A stretch of DNA of 64,000 bases from Flavobacterium sp. SH_e (GTDB lineage Bacteria; Bacteroidota; Bacteroidia; Flavobacteriales; Flavobacteriaceae), in NCBI RefSeq assembly GCF_025717045.1, contig NZ_JAOVZN010000011.1, forward strand, positions 50,524 to 114,523, given 5' to 3'. A program made the translations under genes and the position numbers. This document shows positions 41,765 through 51,208 of this stretch, in pieces. Position 1 is the stretch's first letter. Each line of letters starts with the position of its first letter. The notes beneath the pieces are model-generated. The model had not been told where the DNA came from. It was given only the letters and a program-made list of their open reading frames with translations, and did not search any database.

Positions 41765-44700
41765 TTATTTAACCAATAAGTTGATTGTTTTTATCTGACC
41801 ATTAGCCAGTTTAAGAACAACAATATAAAGGGCTGCCTGTGTTGGAGCGGTAATCTGATTTGTGGCTGTTACATTTGAAACAGTCTGCACTAATTTTCCT
41901 GTAATGTCAAAAATAGTTACCTCAGCTCCATTTAGCTGGGATTCGCTGAAATCACACTCTAAAGTAAATGTAGCTCCAGGTTTAACTGGGTTTGGATAGA
42001 TTTTGATTTTCTTGGTGAAAACTGTTCCCGTTGTCTCAATTGGACACGATTTGATTGAATTTCCATTTTTGTCTTTTGCAATTACGTGGTAAGTTCCATT
42101 TAATGGCTGAAGTTCGCTATAGTATTGGCGGGTTGCACCAGAAATGGTAACTCCGTTTTTGTACCATTGCCAAGCTACATAGCTGTTTGATCTATTATCA
42201 AAGAATAAAACATTAGCCCATTGCTGCACTACAAGTCCAGACTGGCTTATTTCTATCGTTTTAATAACTGATTCAGCAGCATTATGATTTTGGTCACCAT
42301 TCTGTACAGCAGTAATGGTTGTGCTTCCAGATCCAGTTACATTTAAGGTTGTTCCTGAAATTGTTGCTATTGCTGGATTTGCAACAGTATAAGAAACTGG
42401 CAATCCGCTGTCTGTAGTTGCGTTTAAGGTTAAAGAATTAGAATCTGAACAGCCAAATTCTAAGGTTTGATTCCAAGTAATCGTTTGGTCGGCCTTAGTA
42501 ATTTCAAATTCAGCACCTGAAAAAACAATGATATAATCTGTACCAGCGTTAATTGTTCCCAGTTTAATATTGTATGTTCCAACATTTTCGCCAGCATCTC
42601 TAGAAAGCAGTCCCGTAATTATTGATGGAGCGTCCCCGTTTGCAAGGCCTAAATATTTATAGTCAAAGACAGGGTCAGTAGTTCCATATACTTTAGTTTG
42701 TCCTGCGTCTGCAGTTATAGTAAGAGTGTATTTTTGTGTAGTGAAACTAACTTCGTTTCCGTAATTAATAAAACCATTACTATTTACAGCATAAGTTCTA
42801 ACATAATATGTTCTGTTTCCTCTAAGCCCAGTTAGAGAACTTGTAAATGTTTCTAACGCACTCGTAACATTTATTTTAGTATCGGCTGTAGTAGGATTTT
42901 CATGCAAAGCATATACAAAACCAGCTTCTGTTAAACACTCTCCTGTATCTGTATTTATTCCGTCTGAAGATACAGAACCGGATAAAGATGCGCCAGTTGC
43001 TGTTATTCCAGATACTGCTGAAGTATTCAAATTAACAGGATTAGCAGGTTCAGTTATTACAACATCTATAGTAGCTGCACAAGAGTTGGCATCTGTAACG
43101 ATTACGCTATAAGTTCCAGGAGAAAGACCCGTTGCAATGGCAGATGTTCCTCCAGATGGAGACCATAAGAATGTGTAAGAGTCAGAACCACCGCTAGGAT
43201 ATACTATAGCTGATCCGTTATTTCCTCCATGACATGAAACTTGTGTAACGGCCGTAACAAGAGTTAATGCATCAGGTTCTGTAATTGTAATGGTATTAAC
43301 AGTAGAACATAAGTTTGAATCTGTTACGGTTACTGTGTAAGTTCCAGCAGAAAGATTAGTTGCTGTTGCAGCAGTTCCTCCAGAAGGAGACCATAGATAA
43401 GTATAAGTTCCAGTTCCTCCAGTAGCAGTTACTGAAGCTGCAGCGTCACTACCGCCATGACAAGATACATTTGTCTGTGTATATGTTGCTGAAAGAACAT
43501 CAGGTTCTGTAATTTGTACAGTTTCTGTTGTGAAACATCCATTTGCATCGGTAACTGTAACAGTATAATTTCCAGGAACAAGACCAGATGCGGTTGCATC
43601 AGTTCCTCCAGAAGGCGCCCATAAGTAAGTATAAGCTCCAGTTCCTCCTGTTGTAGTTACGGTTGCAGATCCGTTAGAGCCTCCATTGCATGAAACATCT
43701 GTAACAGTTGTAGTTAATGTTAAAGAATCAGGTTCTGTAATTGTGATAGTTTTATCAATAGAACATGAGTTTGAATCTGTAATACTAACTGTATATGTTC
43801 CAGCAGAAAGACCAGTTGCTGCTGCAGCAGTTCCTCCAGATGGAGCCCAAGAGTATGTATAAGTGCCAGTTCCTCCAGTAGCAGTTACTAAAGCTGTACC
43901 GTCATTGCCGCCATGACAAGATACATTTGTTTGCGAATCTGCAACTGAAAGAGGAGCAGGTTCTGTTATTTGAATAGTTTCTGTTATAAAACATCCATTA
44001 GCATCGGTAACTGTAACAGTATAAGTATCTGGACTTAATCCAGTAGCAGTAGCAGCAGTTCCTCCAGAAGGTGCCCATAAGTAAGTATAAGTACCAGTTC
44101 CTCCAGAAGCAGTTACTGTAGCTGTACCATTATTTGCCTGATCGCATAAAACATCTGTTTTTGTTGTTGAAGCAGTAAGTGCAGTCGGTTCGTCTATAGT
44201 AACTGTTTCAGTTATCAGACATGAGTTAGCATCTGTTACAGTAACAGTATATGTCCCAGCAATAAGACCGGATGCAGTAGCATCAGTTCCTCCAGAAGGA
44301 GCCCATAAATATGTATATACTCCAGTTCCTCCTGTTGTAGTTACCGTTGCAGAACCGTTAGAACCTCCGTTACATGAAACATCCGTTTTAGATATTGAAG
44401 TAGTAAGCGCAGTAGGTTCATTTATTATAACATTTGCATTAGCTGAACAAGAATTAGTATCTGTAACTGTTACAGTGTAATTTCCAGCAGAAAGACCTGT
44501 TGCAGTTGCAGCAGTTCCTCCATATGGAGCCCAAGAATATGTATAAGCTCCAGTTCCGCCAGTTGCATTTACAGTTGCAGATCCGTTAGCGCCTGTGTTG
44601 CATGAAACATCTGTTGAAGTTGTAGTTAATGCTAAAGCATCAGGTTCAGTAATTGTAATTGTATTAACAACAGAGCAAGAGTTAGCATCTGTAATGGTTA

Positions 44701-47700
44701 CTGTGTAAGTTCCAGCTGTAAGGCCAGTTGCTGTAGCTGCAGTACCTCCAAAAGGCGCCCATAAATAAGTATAAGTTCCAGTTCCTCCAGAAACAGCTAC
44801 TGAAGCTGTACCGTCATTACCGCCATTACAAGACACATTAATTTGTGAATCTACCGCTGAAAGAACAGTTGGTTCAGTAATTTGAACCGTTTCTGTAATG
44901 AAACATCCATTAGAATCGGTAACTGTAACAGTATAAGTATTTGGACTTAATCCGGTTGCAATTGCCGCTGTTCCGCCAGATGGGGCCCAAGAATAAGTAT
45001 AAGCTCCTGTTCCTCCATTTGCAGTTACTGTAGCTGTACCATTATTTGCTTGATTACATAAAACATCTGTTTTTGCAATTGAAGCGGTAAGTATAGCTGG
45101 TTCATCTATGGTTACCGATTCTGTTGTCTGACATAAATTAGCATCTGTTATAGTGACAATATAAGTTCCAGCCAAAAGACCAGATGCTGTTGCACCAGTT
45201 CCTCCAGAAGGCGCCCATGAATAGGTATATGCACCAGTTCCTCCTGTAACGCTTACTGTTGCAGATCCGTTTGAACCTCCATTACAAGAAACATCAGTTT
45301 TAGTTATTGATGGTGTAATTGTAGCAGGCTCTGTAATTGTATAATTTTCTGTTTTTACACATCCGTTAGCATCAGATACCGTTACAACATAATTTCCAGC
45401 AGAAAGGCCAGATGCTGTTGCAGCAGTTCCTCCAGAAGGTGCCCATGAATAAGTGTAAGCACCTGTTCCTCCAGTTACATTGACAGACAATGATCCATTA
45501 GAACCACTAAAGCAGCTAACATCTGTTTGTCCAGTTTTTGTAATTACAATTGCTGGTGGCTGATTGATTGTAAAGTTTTTTACAATAGAACATCCATTAC
45601 TAGCTGTAATAGTTACTGAGTAGTTTCCTGCCGCAAGATTAGTAGCAGTATCAGCGCTTCCTCCAGAAGGTGACCAAATATAAGTGAATGGCCCAGCTGC
45701 TCCAGATGGAATTACAGAGGCAGATCCTGTATTTTCACCATTGCATAGTAAATCTGTTTGTGCAGTAGCCGCTACTAAAGTATTGGTTGTACCTATGGTA
45801 AAAACTTTAGAAATAGAACATCCATTAGCATCTGTAATAACACAGGTATAATTTCCTGCAGCTATATTGTTAATAGATGATGTTGTTTCATTTCCTGGAG
45901 TCCATAGGTAGCTATAGCCTCCAGCACCTCCAATAGGAAAAACAGTAGCATTTCCACCAGTTGAACAGGTTGCATTTGTATAAGCAGTACTAGCAGCTAA
46001 TGCCGAAGGTTGATCTATGAAAAAAGTTTCAGTAACGCTGCATCCGTTATTATCTGTAATTAAACAGCTATAGTTTCCAGAAGCTAATCCAGTAGCAGTT
46101 GCTGCAGTTCCTCCAGAAGGAGACCATAAATAAGTGTAACCAGGAGTTCCTCCACTAACAGTAACAGTAGCACTTCCTGTAGCGCTGCCATTACAAAGAG
46201 CATCCATTTTTGATTTTGTTGCGCTTAAAATTGTTGGCTCTCCAATGGTAAAAGTTCTAGTTGTTTGACATGCATTTGCATCTGTTACCGTTACGGTATA
46301 AGTTCCTGCTGCAAGACCTGATGCTGTTGCACCAGTACCTCCAGAAGGTGCCCAAGAATATGTATAACCAGGAGTTCCTCCCGTTGGAGCAACTGTTGCA
46401 GTTCCATTACTGCCTCCATTGCAGGAAACATCTGTTTGGCTTCCTCCAGTTAATGCGCTTAAAGGTCCTGTCGGTTGTCCGATAATATAGTTTCTAGTTG
46501 TTTGGCATCCATTGGCATCGGTTACGGTTACAGTATAATTGCCCGCTGCAAGACCTGATGCGGTAGCAGTTGTTTGTACAGGATTTGTATTCCAAGAATA
46601 CGTATAACCAGGAGTTCCTCCCGTTGGCGCAACTGTTGCAGTTCCATTAGCGCCTCCATAGCAGGACACATCGGTCTGACCTCCACCGGCTACCACACTT
46701 AATACTGATGCAGGCTGTGCAATAACAAAGGTTCTAAATGCTTGGCATCCATTAGCATCGGTTACGGTTACAGTGTAAGTACCTGCTGCAAGACCTGTTG
46801 CTATTGCTGCAGTTCCTCCAGAAGGTGCCCATGAATAGGTATATGCTCCAGTTCCTCCAGTTGGGGTAACCATTGCAGTACCGTTGTTGCCTCCTCTGCA
46901 AGCTACGTCTGTTTTGCTTGCTCCAGTTAATAGGCTTATAGCTGAGGCTGGCTGTCCAATAGTATAGCTTCTTGTTGCTTGGCATCCATTAGCATCGGTT
47001 ACTGTTACAGTATAAGTGCCGGCTATAAGGCCTGTTGCTGTTGCTGCAGTTCCTCCAGTAGGTGCCCAAGAATAGGTATAACCTGGGGTTCCTCCTGTTG
47101 GGGCAACCGTTGCAGTACCGTTAGCGCCACCATTACATGACACGTCTGTTTGACCTCCTCCAGTTAATGCGCTTAAAGCTGTGGCTGGCTGACCAACAAT
47201 GATATTGCTTATAGTAAAACTGCAATTGTTGGCATCTCTTATTGTAACAGAGTATGTTCCTGCGATAAGTCCTGTTCTATCTTGAGTTGTTGGTCCGTCA
47301 CTCCAGCTGTAAGTATAGCCTGGAGTACCTCCAGATGGTGTAAGATCAAGAGAACCATTAGATCCGCCATTGCAGGAAGCGTTGCTGACGTTTACATTTC
47401 CTCCAAGGGCAGTATTAGGCTGATTAAGAGTATAGCTAAAAGGTCTTGAACAGTTATTAGAATCCGTAATTGTTACGTTGTATGTTCCTGCAGCAAGTCC
47501 TGTTCTGTTTTGTGTAGTTATTCCGTCATTCCATAAATAACTGTAACCTCCAACGCCGCCACTTGGAGCAAGAACAATACTTCCTGTATTTCCTCCAAAA
47601 CAAGCAATATGAGTTAAAGTTGCTACTGTAGAAATCAAAGGAGGTTGAGTAACTAAGATACCATTAATAGTTTTAGTACAACTATTAGCATCTGTAATTG

Positions 47701-49210
47701 TAACAGAGTATGAGCCAACTGGAATTCCTGTTCTATCTTCAGTTGTAATACCGTCATTCCATAAGAAAGTATATGGTCCAGTTCCTCCTGAAGGTGTAAG
47801 ATCTATAGCTCCAGTGCTTCCGCCGTTACAGGCTACAGTGGTTACATTTGTTGTTCCGTTAAGTACTGCGGCAGGCTGACCTACGACAATATTACTTATT
47901 GTTGTACTACAATTATTAGAATCTGTAATAGTAACAGAATAAGTACCAGCCGCAAGTGTTACTCTATCTTGAGTTGTTACTCCGCCACCCCAATTATACG
48001 TGTAAGTTCCGCTGCCTCCCGTAGGGGTAAGATCTATATAACCATTATTTCCTCCATTGCAGGATACATTTGAAATGGTAGTTGATCCAGATATAGCGGA
48101 GTTCTGAGCTATTGTAAAGTTTTTAGATATCGAAGTTCCTTCACTATCAGTTATTAAAACAGAATAATTAGTTGGAGCTAAATTTATTGCTGTTGCTGCT
48201 GAAGTCCCATTAGACCATAAAAAAGTATATGGAGCTTTTCCTCCTGAGGGAATTACTGTTGCCGTTCCGTTATTAGTGCCGTTACAAGCAACTGTTTGCG
48301 ATTGTGTAGCTGATAGGGCAGCATTGGTTACAAACGAGACAGTATTTCCGTATCCAGTTCCTGCTGAATTTGTTGCGTACGCTCTATAATATATTGTTGT
48401 TCCTGATGGAAGCGAATTTACAGGAATGGTAAAAGCACCAGGTCCCGCAGTTCCAGCTACTTGTGTTACACCTGCGCCATTGATTACTGGATTTGTTGTT
48501 AATGACCAGACAATTCCTCTATTGAGTACTGTATCACCACCATCAGTGTTTGAACCACCTAATGTAGCTGTAACTGCACCAAAATTTGTTACAGGAGTAT
48601 TTGTTGTTACTGTTGGAGTAGTAACTGCATTTGCAAATGTAAAATTATCAATAGCAAAATAGTCGTAATTACTGCTTAATTGAATTTCTAATTGATCAAT
48701 AATTTGGTTAGTATTATTCGAACCGCCTTCAGTGGCAAAATTAACTAATGTAAAACCGTTTCCAGGTAAACCAAATCCTGTATCTGCACCAGTGGTGTTT
48801 CTAACTACAGTAAACACAGTGCTTCCTGCCAGTTTTCCTCTAAAGGTTATACTGCCGGGACCTCCGCCATTAGTTACACCAGGATCGACTTCAGCATTTC
48901 CTGATACATAAAACCAAAAACTACTCACTTTAAAGGAACCAGATGCTGCAGTAATAACACCAGTTTGCCCCATTGCGCCAGGAAGTAATGGATCGGAGAC
49001 CTGAATAAAACTTGAACTAGCATTATAACCAAGGCCAGGAAATGAAAACACTTTAAAATCAAAAGGAGAAGTTAGATTAAAAGTTTTACCATTAGATGTA
49101 AAATTTGCAACATCGGCAGTGGCGCTTTCAAAAGTTTCGGTAAAAGTTTGCGCGTTTATATGCTGTATAGCAAAAAAAAGCAGCGTTATTAGTAGGTAGA
49201 GTTTTTTCAT
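41765..49210 (-). CDS. giant SprB-like repeat adhesin secreted by the type IX system
   Basis: 2481 residues. Order: signal peptide (1-21), an N-terminal beta-rich domain (about 22-195), a fibronectin-like region (about 200-297), 23 SprB-type repeats of 74-80 residues (about 298-2056), a second fibronectin-like region, an MBG-type domain (ITADAGQTKVYGTTDP), a bacterial Ig-like segment, and a type IX secretion sorting domain at the C-terminus (KIKIYPNPVKPGATF to the end). Each repeat has the pattern CNGG-x-NG...GGTG-x-YTY-x-W...G-x-YTVTVTD-x-NGC, with two cysteines that could pair. It should be displayed at the cell surface, as SprB is in gliding flavobacteria. Whether it serves gliding, attachment or something else is not shown. 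Confidence 0.92.
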   Translation of the reverse strand: MKKLYLLITLLFFAIQHINAQTFTETFESATADVANFTSNGKTFNLTSPFDFKVFSFPGLGYNASSSFIQVSDPLLPGAMGQTGVITAASGSFKVSSFWFYVSGNAEVDPGVTNGGGPGSITFRGKLAGSTVFTVVRNTTGADTGFGLPGNGFTLVNFATEGGSNNTNQIIDQLEIQLSSNYDYFAIDNFTFANAVTTPTVTTNTPVTNFGAVTATLGGSNTDGGDTVLNRGIVWSLTTNPVINGAGVTQVAGTAGPGAFTIPVNSLPSGTTIYYRAYATNSAGTGYGNTVSFVTNAALSATQSQTVACNGTNNGTATVIPSGGKAPYTFLWSNGTSAATAINLAPTNYSVLITDSEGTSISKNFTIAQNSAISGSTTISNVSCNGGNNGYIDLTPTGGSGTYTYNWGGGVTTQDRVTLAAGTYSVTITDSNNCSTTISNIVVGQPAAVLNGTTNVTTVACNGGSTGAIDLTPSGGTGPYTFLWNDGITTEDRTGIPVGSYSVTITDANSCTKTINGILVTQPPLISTVATLTHIACFGGNTGSIVLAPSGGVGGYSYLWNDGITTQNRTGLAAGTYNVTITDSNNCSRPFSYTLNQPNTALGGNVNVSNASCNGGSNGSLDLTPSGGTPGYTYSWSDGPTTQDRTGLIAGTYSVTIRDANNCSFTISNIIVGQPATALSALTGGGQTDVSCNGGANGTATVAPTGGTPGYTYSWAPTGGTAATATGLIAGTYTVTVTDANGCQATRSYTIGQPASAISLLTGASKTDVACRGGNNGTAMVTPTGGTGAYTYSWAPSGGTAAIATGLAAGTYTVTVTDANGCQAFRTFVIAQPASVLSVVAGGGQTDVSCYGGANGTATVAPTGGTPGYTYSWNTNPVQTTATASGLAAGNYTVTVTDANGCQTTRNYIIGQPTGPLSALTGGSQTDVSCNGGSNGTATVAPTGGTPGYTYSWAPSGGTGATASGLAAGTYTVTVTDANACQTTRTFTIGEPTILSATKSKMDALCNGSATGSATVTVSGGTPGYTYLWSPSGGTAATATGLASGNYSCLITDNNGCSVTETFFIDQPSALAASTAYTNATCSTGGNATVFPIGGAGGYSYLWTPGNETTSSINNIAAGNYTCVITDANGCSISKVFTIGTTNTLVAATAQTDLLCNGENTGSASVIPSGAAGPFTYIWSPSGGSADTATNLAAGNYSVTITASNGCSIVKNFTINQPPAIVITKTGQTDVSCFSGSNGSLSVNVTGGTGAYTYSWAPSGGTAATASGLSAGNYVVTVSDANGCVKTENYTITEPATITPSITKTDVSCNGGSNGSATVSVTGGTGAYTYSWAPSGGTGATASGLLAGTYIVTITDANLCQTTESVTIDEPAILTASIAKTDVLCNQANNGTATVTANGGTGAYTYSWAPSGGTAAIATGLSPNTYTVTVTDSNGCFITETVQITEPTVLSAVDSQINVSCNGGNDGTASVAVSGGTGTYTYLWAPFGGTAATATGLTAGTYTVTITDANSCSVVNTITITEPDALALTTTSTDVSCNTGANGSATVNATGGTGAYTYSWAPYGGTAATATGLSAGNYTVTVTDTNSCSANANVIINEPTALTTSISKTDVSCNGGSNGSATVTTTGGTGVYTYLWAPSGGTDATASGLIAGTYTVTVTDANSCLITETVTIDEPTALTASTTKTDVLCDQANNGTATVTASGGTGTYTYLWAPSGGTAATATGLSPDTYTVTVTDANGCFITETIQITEPAPLSVADSQTNVSCHGGNDGTALVTATGGTGTYTYSWAPSGGTAAAATGLSAGTYTVSITDSNSCSIDKTITITEPDSLTLTTTVTDVSCNGGSNGSATVTTTGGTGAYTYLWAPSGGTDATASGLVPGNYTVTVTDANGCFTTETVQITEPDVLSATYTQTNVSCHGGSDAAASVTATGGTGTYTYLWSPSGGTAATATNLSAGTYTVTVTDSNLCSTVNTITITEPDALTLVTAVTQVSCHGGNNGSAIVYPSGGSDSYTFLWSPSGGTSAIATGLSPGTYSVIVTDANSCAATIDVVITEPANPVNLNTSAVSGITATGASLSGSVSSDGINTDTGECLTEAGFVYALHENPTTADTKINVTSALETFTSSLTGLRGNRTYYVRTYAVNSNGFINYGNEVSFTTQKYTLTITADAGQTKVYGTTDPVFDYKYLGLANGDAPSIITGLLSRDAGENVGTYNIKLGTINAGTDYIIVFSGAEFEITKADQTITWNQTLEFGCSDSNSLTLNATTDSGLPVSYTVANPAIATISGTTLNVTGSGSTTITAVQNGDQNHNAAESVIKTIEISQSGLVVQQWANVLFFDNRSNSYVAWQWYKNGVTISGATRQYYSELQPLNGTYHVIAKDKNGNSIKSCPIETTGTVFTKKIKIYPNPVKPGATFTLECDFSESQLNGAEVTIFDITGKLVQTVSNVTATNQITAPTQAALYIVVLKLANGQIKTINLLVK
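43040..48319 (-). repeat. 23 tandem SprB-type coding repeats, unit about 228 bp
   Basis: Unit ends are marked by the (I/T)(T/G)(E/Q)P codons about every 228 bp. The repeats nearer the C-terminus are the most alike. Repeats 14-17 (about 44411-45325) and 18-21 (about 43499-44411) form a four-unit higher-order repeat of about 913 bp, and repeats 22-23 (about 43040-43499) continue it partially. Confidence 0.9.
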
Positions 49211-49303
49211 AATTTTCTGATATTTAATTATCTATTTGGTATTGTAACATTATCTTTTTGACTTATATTTCAGACTTAAAAAAGCATTAATAAGTTTTTT
49301 AAT

Positions 49304-50311
49304 ATGTATAAACAAGAACTCACGATCATTGTTAAATCTATCATAGACTCAAATACTGTTAGCGAGCAGTTGGAATCTGCTCAACAACTTTCCTGTTTTT
49401 ATAAAAATATTATTAGCTGTACTCATTCAGATGACAATGAAACACTCGTAAGTGGAGGTGTTGCTTTATCGAGCTCAGGCGCAGCAGACTGCGTTGATGA
49501 TTACCTCCGAACAGTTTCTTTTATAAAAGGCATTCATAAGGCCTTAACAAGACTTTTTATTAATTCACCAGAAAAGAATATTAATATACTCTATGCAGGC
49601 TGTGGACCATATGCAACATTAATTCTTCCTTTATTGCCATTATTCGATAAAGGAAGGATTAGCGTTGTTTTAATTGATATTAATAGTTCATCATTAGAAT
49701 CAGTTCAAAATCTTGTATCTACAATTGGTCTTGAAGATTATAATCTTCAAATGATAGAAACCAATGCAATTACTTATAAAATACCAGATGATTTTAAAGT
49801 AGATATCGCGATTTCTGAGACTATGCATTATGCTCTTACAAGAGAACCTCAAGTTGCCATAAGCAGGAATATAATTAAACAACTTCCTTGTGAAGCGATA
49901 TTTATTCCGCAAGAAATTAGAATTAATTTAGCTTATACTTTTTTTGATTTTGAGCCAAGCCTTAGAGTAGACGTAAACGAAGTAAAGGGCTACAAAAAAA
50001 TGCAGCCCTATCCTCATAAGGTATTTGTAGATAGATTATTTACAATAAACAAAGAACATTTTGACAGAGAAAATAATGATTCTAGAATAGAAAGTACTTT
50101 TTATACTCTGCCAGATATTTTTGAAAATTACCCTGATGTTTGTCTTTTTACCGAAATCAAAATTTTTGAAGACATAGAATTACAGACAGCTGAATCTTAT
50201 ATTACAAATCCTTATTGTCTAGTGTCTATGTACGGTATTAAAGATTATTCAGAGATTAAATTAGTATATGATTTTAGTGAAACACCTAAATGGTCCTATC
50301 AATTAAAATAA
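49304..50311 (+). CDS. SAM-dependent methyltransferase, possibly PRMT-like
   Basis: 335 residues. A Rossmann methyltransferase core has motif I ILYAGCGPYA (95-104), an acidic Asp125 in LIDIN, and ISETMHYAL (170-178), whose Ser-Glu recalls the catalytic loop of protein arginine methyltransferases. The C-terminal half is a beta-rich domain, also PRMT-like in layout. Residues 1-90 are helical and unrecognised. The substrate is unknown. It is divergent from the adhesin gene (93 bp) and convergent, 16 bp apart, with the tail-collar gene. Confidence 0.7.
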   Translation: MYKQELTIIVKSIIDSNTVSEQLESAQQLSCFYKNIISCTHSDDNETLVSGGVALSSSGAADCVDDYLRTVSFIKGIHKALTRLFINSPEKNINILYAGCGPYATLILPLLPLFDKGRISVVLIDINSSSLESVQNLVSTIGLEDYNLQMIETNAITYKIPDDFKVDIAISETMHYALTREPQVAISRNIIKQLPCEAIFIPQEIRINLAYTFFDFEPSLRVDVNEVKGYKKMQPYPHKVFVDRLFTINKEHFDRENNDSRIESTFYTLPDIFENYPDVCLFTEIKIFEDIELQTAESYITNPYCLVSMYGIKDYSEIKLVYDFSETPKWSYQLK

Positions 50312-50327
50312 TGCTACTACATTTTCA

Positions 50328-50888
50328 TTAATTTCTTGGAGGGAAAAGTCCTTCAACACAAATAATGTAATTGATTGTTAAATAGGGTTGCATGTTATTT
50401 ACAGGAACATTGCCGCCCGTTGGAGCAGTAATAACGTTACTATTTAAATTTACACTTGGTGTTGATGTTGCAAAGCCTAATGTTGGTGAAAAAGTTCTTG
50501 AAACAAGCTGTCCTGGAGTAGCAATTGAAGCGCCATCAACAGGTGTAGAATCTGTAGCTTGTGCGCTGCTTACAGAAATTTTACTTGGCCCAGTATGTAC
50601 GTGCGCAGGTAAATTATTTACTAAAAGCGTATTAGTTGAACTACCAGCTGTTTCACCAAGTGTATATATTTGACCTCCTCTACTAGTTCCTTGCCCTATT
50701 GCGACTGTACCTTGCAAATTTGGTAAGGCAAAGTTAGTAGTGCCATTTCCACCGTAGATAGTGCCTATAATTGCAAATAAAGCTTGGTTTTGTACAATAG
50801 GAATTAATTGTCCTGCACAAAACATGTAACCTCTAGGAGCAAAATTTCCCGCAAAAATTTTAATTACTCCAATGTATTCATCTTGCAT
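50328..50888 (-). CDS. tail-collar domain protein (microcystin-dependent protein family)
   Basis: 186 residues. The N-terminal tail-collar domain covers about 8-62 (GVIKIFAGNFAPRGYMFCAGQ, ALFAIIGTIYGGNG, FALPNLQG), and the rest is a glycine/threonine-rich beta region with NNLPAHVHT and a final MQPYLTINYIICVEG segment, all typical of MdpB-like proteins. These resemble phage tail-fibre tips but occur as lone chromosomal genes in many bacteria; no other phage gene is nearby. Role unknown. Confidence 0.87.
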   Translation of the reverse strand: MQDEYIGVIKIFAGNFAPRGYMFCAGQLIPIVQNQALFAIIGTIYGGNGTTNFALPNLQGTVAIGQGTSRGGQIYTLGETAGSSTNTLLVNNLPAHVHTGPSKISVSSAQATDSTPVDGASIATPGQLVSRTFSPTLGFATSTPSVNLNSNVITAPTGGNVPVNNMQPYLTINYIICVEGLFPPRN

Positions 50889-51208
50889 AGTTTTAAGATT
50901 TAATAGTTAATGTTAGTTTTTTAGTTTTAAATAATTTGACAGATTTTTTTTCATGCATGATTGATCTGACCGTATTTTACTACAAAGCTAAATTACTGTA
51001 TATAAATTGCTTAAGTGCAGGGGTTTTTACGGGTTTTCGTAAAAAGTTGATTTTTGTAACATTTTTAATACAATATACAAAAAAAATAATTGATTTATGT
51101 CAGAGAATATTTTAGAATTATTCTCTATGTAAAATGATGTTCTTGTCAATATTTAACAAATAAAAAAGGCGGTAATCACTTACCGCCTTCGTCTTTTTTT
51201 TAATCTTT
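50889..51208. other. 320 bp AT-rich spacer with three hairpins
   Basis: No gene seen. Stems: TTTTTACG (51024-51031) with CGTAAAAA (51038-51045); AGAGAATA (51102-51109) with TATTCTCT (51119-51126); and the terminator at 51166-51189. The first two lie in the likely leader or promoter region of the tail-collar gene. No -7 element was recognised with confidence. Confidence 0.5.
51166..51189 (-). terminator. intrinsic terminator after the MscS gene
   Basis: AAGGCGGTAA (51166-51175) pairs with TTACCGCCTT (51180-51189), loop of four; on the - strand it is followed by TTTTATTTG. It lies 20 bp past the channel gene stop. Confidence 0.88.

Noticed and set aside
43040..48319. Regular repeats spaced about 228 bp resembling a CRISPR or satellite array
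   Set aside because: The repeats are in one long open frame with protein-level periodicity (SprB-type domains); unit length and lack of unique spacers exclude CRISPR.
50328..50888. Prophage remnant suggested by the tail-collar protein
   Set aside because: No other phage gene, integrase or attachment site nearby; tail-collar proteins of this type occur as single chromosomal genes.
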